This document shows, piece after piece, positions 7,489 to 15,352 of a stretch of DNA of 64,000 nt; positions within the stretch are counted from its first letter, which is position 1, and each line of letters begins with the position of its first letter. Both the position numbers and the translations under genes were made by a program. This DNA comes from JADKAV01 sp041393775 (GTDB lineage: Bacteria; Actinomycetota; Actinomycetes; S36-B12; UBA10799): NCBI GenBank assembly GCA_041393775.1, contig JAWKJM010000010.1, positions 1-64,000 of the forward strand. The letters run 5' to 3'. The notes under the pieces are model-generated. The model did no database searches, was not told the DNA's origin, and saw only the letters and a program-made list of their open reading frames with translations.

Positions 7489-8688
7489 ATGGTTCATTCC
7501 CGCATCTCCCGACGGATCGCCAGCATCTCAGAGTCCGCCACACTCGCCGTGGATGCGAAGGCCAAGGCGCTCAAAGCCGCCGGGCGCCCGGTGATCGGCT
7601 TCGGCGCCGGGGAGCCGGACTTCCCCACCCCCGACTACATCGTGGAGGCCGCCAAAGTGGCCTGCGAGGACCCCGCGATGCACCGCTACACGCCGGCCGC
7701 GGGCTTGCCCGCACTGCGCGCGGCGATCGCGGCCAAGACGCTGCGGGATTCCGGCTATCCGGTCGAGGCCAACCAGGTCCTGGTGACCAACGGCGGCAAG
7801 CAAGCCCTCTACAACGCGTTCGCCGCATTGCTCGACCCCGGCGACGAGGCGCTGCTGCCCGCGCCTTATTGGACGACCTACCCCGAGTCGATCCGGCTGG
7901 CCGGCGGGGTTCCCGTGGTGATCCCGACCGACGAGGACAGCGGTTACAAGGTCTCGGTGTCCGACCTCGACGAGGCTGCCACTGAGAACACGAAACTGCT
8001 GGTGTTCGTCTCACCGTCCAACCCCACCGGTGCGGTCTACACCCCTGCCGAGGTCACCGCAATCGGGCAGTGGGCCTTGGACAAGGGCATCTGGGTGGTC
8101 ACCGACGAGATCTACGAGCATCTCGTCTACGGCAACGCACGATTCTCCTCGATGCCGGTGCAGGTACCCGACTTGGCGTCGACCTGCGTGATCGTCAACG
8201 GGGTGGCCAAGACGTACGCGATGACGGGTTGGCGGGTGGGGTGGATGGTCGCACCGGCCGACGTGGTCAAAGCCGCAGCCAATCTGCAGTCCCACGCCAC
8301 GTCGAACGTGGCCAACGTGTCCCAGCGCGCGGCACTGGCCGCGGTCACCGGGGATCTGTCGGCCGTCGAGATGATGCGGGATGCCTTCAACCGGCGCCGC
8401 CTGACGATCGTGGAGATGCTCAACGCCATCCCCGGCGTGAGTTGCCCTGTGCCCGAAGGCGCCTTCTACGCCTACCCGAGCGTGCGCGGGGTGTTGGGCC
8501 GCAACATCCGCGGGAAGGTGCCTCAGACCTCCGCGGAACTCGCCGAGATCATCCTCGACGAGGCGGAGGTGGCTGTGGTGCCTGGCGAGGCCTTCGGCAC
8601 CCAGGGCTACCTGCGCCTGTCCTACGCGCTGGGCGACGACGATCTGGTGGAGGGCGTCCGCCGGATCGCGGACCTTCTGGTCGAGTAG
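7489..8688 (+). CDS. aspC: pyridoxal-phosphate aminotransferase (aspartate aminotransferase type)
   Basis: Class I/II aminotransferase, 399 aa, probably interconverting aspartate and oxaloacetate with 2-oxoglutarate/glutamate. Visible features are GAGEPDFPTPDYIVEAA near the N-terminus, YTPAAGLPALR, VSPSNPTGAVY, DEIYEHLVY and the Schiff-base lysine K241 in VNGVAKTYAMTGWRVGW. The C-terminal Arg (YLRLSYA) binds the substrate carboxylate. It stands alone on the plus strand between tRNA-Trp and a convergent murB. The upstream region has no strong ribosome-binding site. Exact substrate preference cannot be set from sequence. Confidence 0.93.
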   Translation: MVHSRISRRIASISESATLAVDAKAKALKAAGRPVIGFGAGEPDFPTPDYIVEAAKVACEDPAMHRYTPAAGLPALRAAIAAKTLRDSGYPVEANQVLVTNGGKQALYNAFAALLDPGDEALLPAPYWTTYPESIRLAGGVPVVIPTDEDSGYKVSVSDLDEAATENTKLLVFVSPSNPTGAVYTPAEVTAIGQWALDKGIWVVTDEIYEHLVYGNARFSSMPVQVPDLASTCVIVNGVAKTYAMTGWRVGWMVAPADVVKAAANLQSHATSNVANVSQRAALAAVTGDLSAVEMMRDAFNRRRLTIVEMLNAIPGVSCPVPEGAFYAYPSVRGVLGRNIRGKVPQTSAELAEIILDEAEVAVVPGEAFGTQGYLRLSYALGDDDLVEGVRRIADLLVE

Positions 8689-8710
8689 GCCTGGCGCCAC
8701 GGCCTTGCCG

Positions 8711-8830
8711 GTCGCTGTTACGCAGGTGCGGGCCCGGCAAGGGTTTTGTGACAAAGGTGCGCGCGACCCGCGCGGACGACCACGCACCTTTGTCACAACC
8801 GCCCGCAAGGCCGCACACCTTCGTTACAAA
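8711..8830. repeat. nested-palindrome repeat, copy 1
   Basis: Inner arms TTGTGACAAAGGTGCG (8746-8761) and CGCACCTTTGTCACAA (8783-8798) are perfect 16-bp inverted repeats. Diverged outer arms lie at about 8714-8730 and 8814-8829. It fills the gap between the convergent aspC and murB genes. Related copies are at 14921, 19949 and 53053. Confidence 0.85.
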
Positions 8831-8929
8831 GGCTCGACCGCGGTCAAATCCACCGCCAACCGATCGAACGATCCGTCCACCGCCCTCAAGGCAGCCATCG
8901 GGGCCGAGGACAGCCCCGCCATCGCCGGC

Positions 8930-9922
8930 CTACAATGCACAGTCCCACAGCGTCGGCTCCGGGTGCAGTCTGATCCCGAAACGGGCCTCCACCCGGTGGC
9001 GGATCTCGCGGGCGAGGTCCAGCAACTGCACAGTGGTGCCGCCTCCCCGATTCGTCAGTGCCAACGTGTGCTTCGACGAGACCGCGACCGCCGACCCCGG
9101 CAGCGCGAACCCCTTGTGGACGCCGGCGCGTTCGATCAGCCACGCCGCACTGGTTTTGACCCGGCCATCGGGCTGCGGCCAGCCAGGCGCCCCCTCCGGC
9201 ACCGACTCGACGACCGGGTTCGTGAAGAACGAGCCCACGCTGCAGGTGTCCGGGTCGTCGGGGTCGAGGACCATGCCCTTGCCCCGCCGCAGTCGCAGCA
9301 CCGTCTCCCGGACCGCGGCCAGCGGCGCCCGTTGACCCACTTCGACGTCGAGCGCACGGGCGAGTTCGGAGTACCGGATCGGGGCGCTGGACCCTTCGGG
9401 CAGGTCGAACGCGACCGCCAGCACCACGTAGTCCGCGGGGTGGCGCTTGAAGACGCTGTCCCGGTAGCCGAACCCCGCGCGACCGGCCGGCCACGTGGTG
9501 ACTTCCCCGGAACGCCTGTCCAGTACCCGCAGACCCGCGATGGTCTCGGCGACCTCCTGGCCGTACGCCCCGACATTCTGAACGGGCGTGGCACCAGCAC
9601 TGCCGGGAACTCCCGAGAGGGCCTCGATCCCCGACCGCCCTTGGTCGACCATGGCCGCGACGAACTCGTCCCAGGGCGTGCCTGCAGCCACGATGAACTG
9701 GTCGTCATGCTGGATCCAGCCGGAGGCCGTGATCCGCACCACGGTCTGTGCCACACCATCGTCGGAGACCACGACATTGCTGCCGCCGCCGAGCACTCGG
9801 GCGGTCGGGACCTCGCGCAACGCCGCCACCAGCGCCGCCTGAGTGTCAGCCTCGCGGATCTGTGCGGGACCGCCGAGTCGCAGCGTCGTCAGTTCCGCGA
9901 GCCGGCGGGTCACCACAGCCAT
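8930..9922 (-). CDS. murB: UDP-N-acetylenolpyruvoylglucosamine reductase
   Basis: FAD- and NADPH-dependent second committed step of peptidoglycan precursor synthesis; 330 aa, cytoplasmic. FAD domain motifs are LGGGSNVVVSDDG and GIEALSGVPGSAGATPVQNV followed by GAYGQEV. The catalytic serine region is CSVGSFFTNPVV, and the C-terminal PEPTLWD-type end matches the short (type I) MurB layout. The start directly abuts the stop of the hadB-like gene, so the three genes hadA-hadB-murB are probably one operon. Confidence 0.95.
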   Translation of the reverse strand: MAVVTRRLAELTTLRLGGPAQIREADTQAALVAALREVPTARVLGGGSNVVVSDDGVAQTVVRITASGWIQHDDQFIVAAGTPWDEFVAAMVDQGRSGIEALSGVPGSAGATPVQNVGAYGQEVAETIAGLRVLDRRSGEVTTWPAGRAGFGYRDSVFKRHPADYVVLAVAFDLPEGSSAPIRYSELARALDVEVGQRAPLAAVRETVLRLRRGKGMVLDPDDPDTCSVGSFFTNPVVESVPEGAPGWPQPDGRVKTSAAWLIERAGVHKGFALPGSAVAVSSKHTLALTNRGGGTTVQLLDLAREIRHRVEARFGIRLHPEPTLWDCAL

Positions 9923-10318
9923 CTACGGCAGCCGGACCTTCGCAACCGCACCCTTCACAACCTCGGCCCCGCCACTGGTCGCCGTCAGAGTCACCGTCGC
10001 CACATCGCCGTCAACAGCGGTGACGGTGGCTGCCAAGTCCAGGCGTGCGCCACCCTCGTTGGGGACCACCACGGGGGCTGAGAAGCGCACCGAGAACGAA
10101 AGGATGCGCCCGGGATCTCCCAGCCATTCGATCAGCAGCCGGCCCAGTTGGGCCTGGGTGTACATGCCGTGTGCGATGACGTCGGGCAGGCCCACCTGTC
10201 TGGCCACGGTCTCGTTCCAGTGGATCGGGTTGAAATCGCCGCTCGCACCGGCGTACATCACCAGATTGATCCGCTCCACCTTCACGGTCTTGCGTGCAAC
10301 CACATCTCCGACGTTCAT
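9923..10318 (-). CDS. MaoC-type (R)-hydratase/dehydratase subunit, HadB-like
   Basis: Hot-dog-fold enoyl hydratase, 131 aa. The hydratase motif GDFNPIHWNETVARQVGLPD then AHGMY contains the catalytic Asp and His, so this is the active subunit. Paired with the gene upstream (4-nt overlap), it resembles mycobacterial HadB of the fatty-acid synthase II dehydratase, and the same pair sits between rpmG and murB in many actinobacteria that do not make mycolic acids. Physiological substrate is unknown. Confidence 0.85.
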   Translation of the reverse strand: MNVGDVVARKTVKVERINLVMYAGASGDFNPIHWNETVARQVGLPDVIAHGMYTQAQLGRLLIEWLGDPGRILSFSVRFSAPVVVPNEGGARLDLAATVTAVDGDVATVTLTATSGGAEVVKGAVAKVRLP

Positions 10319-10764
10319 GCTGCGGTCCCTCTGCTCACGATCACGCTGCGGGTGCTGACGACCAACTCCCCACTGACAGTCACGACGTCGGCCTGCGTCA
10401 CGAGATACTCGTTACGCCCCCGGGATGTGATGTCGGCGATGTGTGACTTGACCACCACCTCGTCACCGGCATGCAGCGGCCGCTGATACTCGAAGGACTG
10501 CTCGCCGTGCACCACCAGCGCGTAGTTGAGTCCGAGTTCCGGGTCGAACATCGCTGCAGCCATGGCTTTCATCGTCAGCACGAAGGCAAACGTGGGTGGG
10601 GTGGGCAAATCTGGATAACCCCCTTCCGCCGCCGTCTCGACGTCGTGGAACACCGGTGTGAAATCGCCGATCGCGGTGGCGAACTCGCGTACTTTCTCGC
10701 GACCGATCAGGTACGGCTCGGTGTCGGGGTACTCCTTGCCGATGAAGTCGGGGTTCAAGGCCAT
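10315..10764 (-). CDS. MaoC-type dehydratase subunit, HadA-like
   Basis: Hot-dog-fold partner of the next gene, 149 aa from the ATG at 10764, which is preceded by GAGGAGG; an upstream in-frame start at 10899 lacks support. It begins MALNPDFIGKEYPDTEPYLI and has GDFTPVFHD where the active hydratase motif would be (F replaces the usual Ile-His arrangement), consistent with a non-catalytic, substrate-binding subunit as in HadA. Its stop overlaps the hadB-like start. Confidence 0.83.
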   Translation of the reverse strand: MALNPDFIGKEYPDTEPYLIGREKVREFATAIGDFTPVFHDVETAAEGGYPDLPTPPTFAFVLTMKAMAAAMFDPELGLNYALVVHGEQSFEYQRPLHAGDEVVVKSHIADITSRGRNEYLVTQADVVTVSGELVVSTRSVIVSRGTAA

Positions 10765-11010
10765 CACATGCCTCCTCGGTACGCTGCGGGTCCTCACCTG
10801 AGCGTAGTGACCCGGGACCAAGCAGCGCGAACCCGCCGGGTGGTCGTGAGTCGGTGAACTGCGCAAACGCCCAGGATGACCGCCGGCGGTTCTGGCCAAG
10901 TGCGGGGAACGTAGGGATCGAGCGCCGGTCGCGCCTATGCACGTCTACAGGTGACTAGGCTGACCCGGAACCTGAACCAGGCGGCCCGGCGGGATGAGCC
11001 CTCGGACGAG

Positions 11011-11441
11011 TAGTCCGAAAACAGCTGCGAGGTTCGCGAGAGCACGTGTGGCTTCTCTAACCTCGTGCACGTTCTCCAGTCCGAAAATGGCTCGTGTACT
11101 CGGTCGCCGCAGAAGTGGGCCGCGAGGTTAGAGAATGGTCGCGAGGTTAGAGATCGTGCACGAGGTTAGAGAACGCACGTGTGGCTTCTCTAACGTCGTG
11201 CACGTTCTCTAGTCCGAAAATGGCTCGTGTACTCGGTCGCCGCAGAGGTGGGCCGCGAGGTTAGAGAATGGTCGCGAGGTTAGAGATGGTGCACGAGGTT
11301 AGTGAACGCACGTGTGGTTTCTCTAACGTCGTGCACGTTCTCTAACCCGAGCGGTTTCCGCCCGGCATCTCCCCGCCCGAACGTCATGGACGACTAACGC
11401 GAGCGATTTCCGCCAGGCACTTACCCGCCCGAACGCCGCGG
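11011..11441 (+). repeat. composite dispersed repeat, locus 2 (contains a 133-bp tandem duplication)
   Basis: A 133-bp unit beginning agtccgaaaatggctcgtgt is present twice in tandem (11078-11210 and 11211-11343) with few differences, preceded by a partial copy from 11011. Each unit contains three direct GAGGTTAGAGA boxes and two inverted ones around GTGCAC. Two copies of the 47-bp partner element follow (11343-11390, 11394-11441). The rest of the hadA-rpmG gap (10765-11010) shows no gene. Confidence 0.88.
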
Positions 11442-11510
11442 ATGACTCACCGGAACCTGGAGGCCGAACCGGAACCAACCTCTCAGCGCCCGGCGGGATG
11501 AACCCTCTGA

Positions 11511-11675
11511 CTAGCGGGTCTCTTTGTGCTCGGTGTGCTTCTTGCAGGTGGGGCAGAACTTCTTCAACTCGATGCGATCCGGGTCGTTGCGCCGGTTCTT
11601 CCTGGTGATGTAGTTGCGGTTCTTGCACTCCACGCACGCCAAGGTGATCTTGGGTCGGACGTCGGATTTCGCCAC
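11511..11675 (-). CDS. rpmG: 50S ribosomal protein L33
   Basis: Small zinc-ribbon ribosomal protein, 54 aa. The start is GTG (VAKSDVRPKITLACVECKNR) with AGGAGAGG upstream. Two CxxC pairs (CVEC and CPTC) mark the zinc-binding form. The body NYITRKNRRNDPDRIELKKF is typical. It follows tRNA-Met by 23 nt and precedes the hadAB-murB operon across the repeat-filled gap. Confidence 0.96.
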   Translation of the reverse strand: MAKSDVRPKITLACVECKNRNYITRKNRRNDPDRIELKKFCPTCKKHTEHKETR

Positions 11676-11699
11676 GGTAAACCTCTCCTAGTGATCTTG

Positions 11700-11773
11700 T
11701 AGCGGAGGCCGGACTTGAACCGGCGACACAGCGATTATGAGCCGCTTGCTCTGCCAGGCTGAGCTACTCCGCC
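11700..11773 (-). tRNA. tRNA-Met (CAT, elongator type)
   Basis: The acceptor GGCGGAG pairs with CTCCGCT, the anticodon loop contains CAT (GCTCATAATC), and the T-arm is GCCGG-TTCAAGT-CCGGC. It is followed by rpmG, a standard actinobacterial order. The elongator assignment rests on the lack of the initiator's triple G:C anticodon stem. Confidence 0.93.
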
Positions 11774-11795
11774 GCTCGGGGCATCCACCCCTTCG

Positions 11796-11868
11796 AGCCC
11801 CTTTACGGAATCGAACCGTAGACCTTCTCCTTACCATGGAGACGCTCTGCCGACTGAGCTAAAGGGGC
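11796..11868 (-). tRNA. tRNA-Thr (GGT)
   Basis: The acceptor GCCCCTT pairs with AAGGGGC, the anticodon loop ATGGTAA gives anticodon GGT, and the T-arm loop is TTCGATT. It lies 22 nt upstream of tRNA-Met on the same strand. Confidence 0.94.
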
Positions 11869-11956
11869 AACCGTAATAGCGTACAAGGTCGCTGCCACGA
11901 CCCACCGAAGCGGTCAGGAGAAGCGATCGGGCCTCGTCAGCCACTAGCCTGAGGCC

Positions 11957-14314
11957 GTGGCATCGGCGCAGAGTCCACCGCGGGCGCCGATCAGGACTGG
12001 CGGCCTGGAGGCCGTGCTGCCCACGCTCCTGTGGGTACGACTGCTGTTCGGGCTGTCCGCGGTCGCGTTCGTCGCGTATGCCGCATGGCTCATCGGCGGG
12101 CCGCGGGACTACGTGCCGACCCGCGACTCCCTGTTGTACTGCAGCCTGCTCGTGGTCCCCGTGGTGTCCTTCATTGCTCGTGGAGTCATCGACCGGACCA
12201 ACCGCGCCGCGTGGTGGTTCTTCGCGGCAGGTGCGACGATCTGGCTCGCGGCGGAGGTGGGGTTCGCGCTGAGCACGCAGACGGACCCCGAGCCCGCGGC
12301 AGTAGTGGACTGGCTGTTCATCGCCAGCGGGCCCTGCCTGTACGTCGGGGCGCTCCTGCTGGCCCGGCGCATGTTGCGGCCCGGATCACTGCAGATCTGG
12401 CTGGACGCCTTGATCATCGCCCTGGCGACCTCGGCGCTCGGAACGCTGCTCATGCCGCAACTCCTCGATGATGTCGCCGGCGGCGCGCTCGACGTGATCC
12501 TCAACCTCGCGGCGCCGCTGATGGAGTTGCTGCTGCTCAGCCTCGTGATCGCCGTCCTGGGCCTGGTCAGGCATGCCGCAGGACCTCTGTGGTGGTTCCT
12601 GCTCGCCGGCTCGGCACTGCTGTGGGTGTCGGATCTCGCATGGCTGTTCCAGAGCGCGGACGGCAGTTACGTCAACGGCTCCCTGATCGACCTGGGCTGG
12701 CCGACGGCCCTGCTCCTCATGGCCTATGGCGCCTGGGTGCCCATGACCCGCCAAACGGTGGATCCCGAACTGAACTGGGCGCTGCCCCTGGCGGTGACCA
12801 TCGGGGCGTTCATGATCGTCCTCTACGCCACCCAGACAGCGGTGCCGGCGGTCACGGTGATCCTGGCCGCGGGCGCCGTGCTCGCGGGCAGTCTGCGCAG
12901 TGTGCAGGCCTTCAGATCGGCATCCGCCCGCGCCGAGGCGCATCGACAGGCACACTCCGACGACCTGACCGGGCTGGCGAACCGCCGCGGGCTCGCCATC
13001 GCACTCGATGCCGACGCAGGTCGGCAGCACGCGCTGCTGCTGATCGACATCGACCACTTCAAACAGATCAACGACACCCTCGGACATCAGGCCGGCGACG
13101 AGGTCCTGCAGCAGGTGGGCGGCCGGTTCCACGCCTGCGTGGGATCCGAAGCGGTGGTGGCCAGGCTGGGCGGCGACGAGTTCGCAGTGCTTCTGGGGCC
13201 GGAGACCGGCTGGGCCAGCGCGGCGGCGGCGGCGGACCGACTGCACGACTCGGTGAACACCCCGGTCTTCGGCAGTGGCATCGAACTGCAGGTCGAGATC
13301 AGTGTCGGAATCGCGCTCGCCCCTCAGCACGGGCGCAACCTCTCCGAACTGCTGCGCACGGCCGACCGCGCGATGTACCGGGCCAAACGCGACCGGGTGG
13401 GAAGCCTCGTCTTCGACCAGGCCTGGGACTCCGGGGACGGCGGCAGCCTCATGATGCTGCAGGAGTTGCGGCGGGCGATGGACAGCCATGAACTCGTGTG
13501 TCACTACCAGCCGCAACTGGACGTTCTGACCAACGAGGTGGTGTGCGTCGAGGCACTTGTGCGTTGGCAGCACCCTATCCGGGGACTCATCCCGGCCAGC
13601 GACTTCCTGCCGCTTCTGGAGCAGACGGCCCTGATCAGGCCACTGTCCGACCTGACCCTCGACACCTCGTTGGCCCAGCTCGCCGCGTGGGACGCACTCG
13701 GCATCGGACTGCGGACCTCGGTGAACCTGTCGGCAACCAACCTCATCGATCAAGGCCTGCCGCTGCGGGTGACACAGATGCTGACCCAGCACCACATTGC
13801 TGCTGAGCGCCTGACCCTCGAGATCACCGAGACGGCCATCACCGGCGATCTGGACAGAGTACGCGGCGTTCTGGGACAACTGCACGAGATCGGTGTTCAG
13901 ATCTCCATCGACGACTACGGCTCCGGCTACAGTTCCCTGCGACAGATCGGCCGGCTGTCCGCGCAGGAACTCAAACTCGACCGGGATTTCGTGACCGGCG
14001 TGGGTCAGCGGGGCGACCTGCGCTCGATCCTTTCGGCCACCGTCCACCTCGCCCACGGGCTTCGCCTGCGGATGGTCGCCGAAGGGGTGGAGTCGGCCAC
14101 CGACCTCGATCAGATCCGGCTTGCCGGCTGTGACCTGGCGCAGGGCTACTACATCAGTGCGCCCCGCAACGCCGGTGAAGTCACACGGTGGCTGCTTGCG
14201 CGGCAGGCCGCAAACGCCAGACACCGTCCGCGCGGCGACATCCGCGCGAACGACGAACCCCCTCGCCGAGGAGGGGGTCACGGGGTGGCGGGTGCTGGGT
14301 TCGAACCAGCGTAG
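11957..14314 (+). CDS. membrane-bound GGDEF-EAL cyclic-di-GMP enzyme
   Basis: 785 aa, GTG start. Residues about 22-320 form 8-10 hydrophobic membrane segments with no recognised sensor family. A GGDEF domain follows (DDLTGLANRRG, DIDHFKQIND, intact GGDEF at 405-409). The EAL domain has VEALVRW at 531-537, DDYGSGYSSLRQ at 652-663 and ELKLDRDF. Both catalytic signatures are intact, so it could make and degrade c-di-GMP. The last codons read through a minus-strand terminator hairpin and into tRNA-Tyr; the stop (14312-14314) lies inside the tRNA antisense. The neighbour yajQ encodes a family with reported c-di-GMP binding. Confidence 0.93.
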   Translation: MASAQSPPRAPIRTGGLEAVLPTLLWVRLLFGLSAVAFVAYAAWLIGGPRDYVPTRDSLLYCSLLVVPVVSFIARGVIDRTNRAAWWFFAAGATIWLAAEVGFALSTQTDPEPAAVVDWLFIASGPCLYVGALLLARRMLRPGSLQIWLDALIIALATSALGTLLMPQLLDDVAGGALDVILNLAAPLMELLLLSLVIAVLGLVRHAAGPLWWFLLAGSALLWVSDLAWLFQSADGSYVNGSLIDLGWPTALLLMAYGAWVPMTRQTVDPELNWALPLAVTIGAFMIVLYATQTAVPAVTVILAAGAVLAGSLRSVQAFRSASARAEAHRQAHSDDLTGLANRRGLAIALDADAGRQHALLLIDIDHFKQINDTLGHQAGDEVLQQVGGRFHACVGSEAVVARLGGDEFAVLLGPETGWASAAAAADRLHDSVNTPVFGSGIELQVEISVGIALAPQHGRNLSELLRTADRAMYRAKRDRVGSLVFDQAWDSGDGGSLMMLQELRRAMDSHELVCHYQPQLDVLTNEVVCVEALVRWQHPIRGLIPASDFLPLLEQTALIRPLSDLTLDTSLAQLAAWDALGIGLRTSVNLSATNLIDQGLPLRVTQMLTQHHIAAERLTLEITETAITGDLDRVRGVLGQLHEIGVQISIDDYGSGYSSLRQIGRLSAQELKLDRDFVTGVGQRGDLRSILSATVHLAHGLRLRMVAEGVESATDLDQIRLAGCDLAQGYYISAPRNAGEVTRWLLARQAANARHRPRGDIRANDEPPRRGGGHGVAGAGFEPA
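14257..14278 (-). terminator. terminator hairpin of tRNA-Tyr
   Basis: ACCCCCTC and GAGGGGGT arms around a 6-nt loop lie 8 nt past the tRNA-Tyr 3' end on the minus strand, followed by TCGTCGTTCG. It is embedded in the 3' coding end of the GGDEF-EAL gene on the opposite strand. Confidence 0.65.
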
Positions 14315-14368
14315 GCGTACGCCGACGGTTTTACAGACCGTTCCCTTTGGCCACTCGGGCAACCCGCC
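14286..14368 (-). tRNA. tRNA-Tyr (GTA)
   Basis: 83-nt class II tRNA with a long variable arm. The acceptor GGCGGGT pairs with ACCCGCC, the anticodon loop CTGTAAA gives GTA, and the T-arm is CTGG-TTCGAACC-CAG. It overlaps the last 29 nt of the plus-strand GGDEF-EAL gene. Confidence 0.93.
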
Positions 14369-14411
14369 GTGGTGCGTTAAGCAGAATACACGGTCGAAGT
14401 ATTGTGCTCGC

Positions 14412-14903
14412 ATGGCAGACAGCAGCTTCGACATCGTCAGCAAGGTCGACCGGCAGGAGGTCGACAACGCGCTGAACCAGGCCGCCAAGGAGTTGTCCCA
14501 GAGGTTCGACTTCAAGAACACCGGCGCGGGCATCGCGTGGGCCGGTGAGCTGGCCGTTGAGATCAAGGCGGGCACCGAGGAACGCGCTGCGGCCGCACTG
14601 GACGTGTTCCGGGACAAGCTCGTCAAGCGACACATCTCTTTGAAGTCCTTCACCGCCGACGAGCCACGCGTCTCGGGCAAGGAGTACAAGATCGCCGGCT
14701 CGTTCCAGGCCGGGCTCAGCACTGAGAACGCGAAGAAGATCGCCAAGATCATCCGCGACGAGGGACCCAAGGGCGTGAAGACGCAGATCCAGGGCGACGA
14801 GGTGCGGGTGACCAGCAAGTCCAGGGACCACCTGCAGTCGGTGATCGCTCTGCTCAAGGAGCAGGACCTCGACGTGGCGCTTCAGTACGTCAACTACCGG
14901 TAG
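14412..14903 (+). CDS. YajQ family nucleotide-binding protein (UPF0234)
   Basis: 163 aa, beginning MADSSFDIVSKVDRQEVDNA, the family's signature N-terminus. Other family blocks are LSQRFDFKNTGA and the C-terminal IQGDEVRVTSKSRDHLQ with LLKEQDLDVALQYVNYR. It is cytoplasmic with two ferredoxin-like folds. Members bind nucleic acid or nucleotides; in Xanthomonas a YajQ protein is a c-di-GMP effector. The adjacent gene encodes a GGDEF-EAL enzyme, which makes a c-di-GMP link plausible but unproven. An upstream reading frame through tRNA-Tyr was rejected in favour of the ATG at 14412. Confidence 0.93.
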   Translation: MADSSFDIVSKVDRQEVDNALNQAAKELSQRFDFKNTGAGIAWAGELAVEIKAGTEERAAAALDVFRDKLVKRHISLKSFTADEPRVSGKEYKIAGSFQAGLSTENAKKIAKIIRDEGPKGVKTQIQGDEVRVTSKSRDHLQSVIALLKEQDLDVALQYVNYR

Positions 14904-14920
14904 GCGCGCGCACCGGCCGC

Positions 14921-15040
14921 GTTTCTGTGACGACGTTGCTGGGTCCGGGTCCTTTTTGTGACGTTGTTGGGGGGTCCGACCGGCCGCGACCGCGCACCTT
15001 CGTCACATGGCGCGCCCCGGTCCGGCAACTTCGTCACAAT
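14921..15040. repeat. nested-palindrome repeat, copy 2
   Basis: Outer arms TGTGACGACGTTGC (14926-14939) and GGCAACTTCGTCACAA (15024-15039); inner arms TTTTGTGACG (about 14953-14962, diverged) and GCACCTTCGTCACA (about 14993-15006). It fills the gap between convergent yajQ and the nuoI-like gene. Confidence 0.8.
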
Positions 15041-15061
15041 CGCCGGCGGAACCGCGCCGCG

Positions 15062-15352
15062 TCACGACGGACCCGGCGCCCGCCAGGCGAACACTTCCGG
15101 AGGCCGCTGGTCCGACCACAGCAGCGCGTCAAAAGGACAGATGTCGACGCACAAGCCACACATCATGCACGTGCGGTAGTCGATGATGAACCCGTCTAGC
15201 GCGAGGGTGGATCTGCGCCTGCCCGACGATTCGCTGACCTCGAGATGGGCGTCTAGGTCCAGGCACCACACCGGACACGCGCGGATACACAACATGCAAC
15301 TCGTGCAGGCCTCCGGGACCAGCTCCAGCGACCGTCTGGGCGCTACTGCCAT
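15062..15352 (-). CDS. small NuoI-like ferredoxin (2 x [4Fe-4S])
   Basis: 96 aa. Two complete [4Fe-4S] motifs are visible: CTSCMLCIRACP (C16, C19, C22, C26) and CMMCGLCVDICP (C62, C65, C68, C72). It resembles the core of complex I subunit NuoI but is half the length of the operon's own NuoI (184 aa at 31257-31811). It is the last gene of a three-gene set with nuoC-like and nuoB-like genes (10-nt overlap with the former), divergent from korAB. It could serve as the ferredoxin partner that KorAB lacks; this is inference. Confidence 0.85.
   Translation of the reverse strand: MAVAPRRSLELVPEACTSCMLCIRACPVWCLDLDAHLEVSESSGRRRSTLALDGFIIDYRTCMMCGLCVDICPFDALLWSDQRPPEVFAWRAPGPS

Noticed and set aside
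14121..14411. Upstream extension of yajQ through tRNA-Tyr
   Set aside because: The conserved N-terminus of the family begins at ATG 14412.
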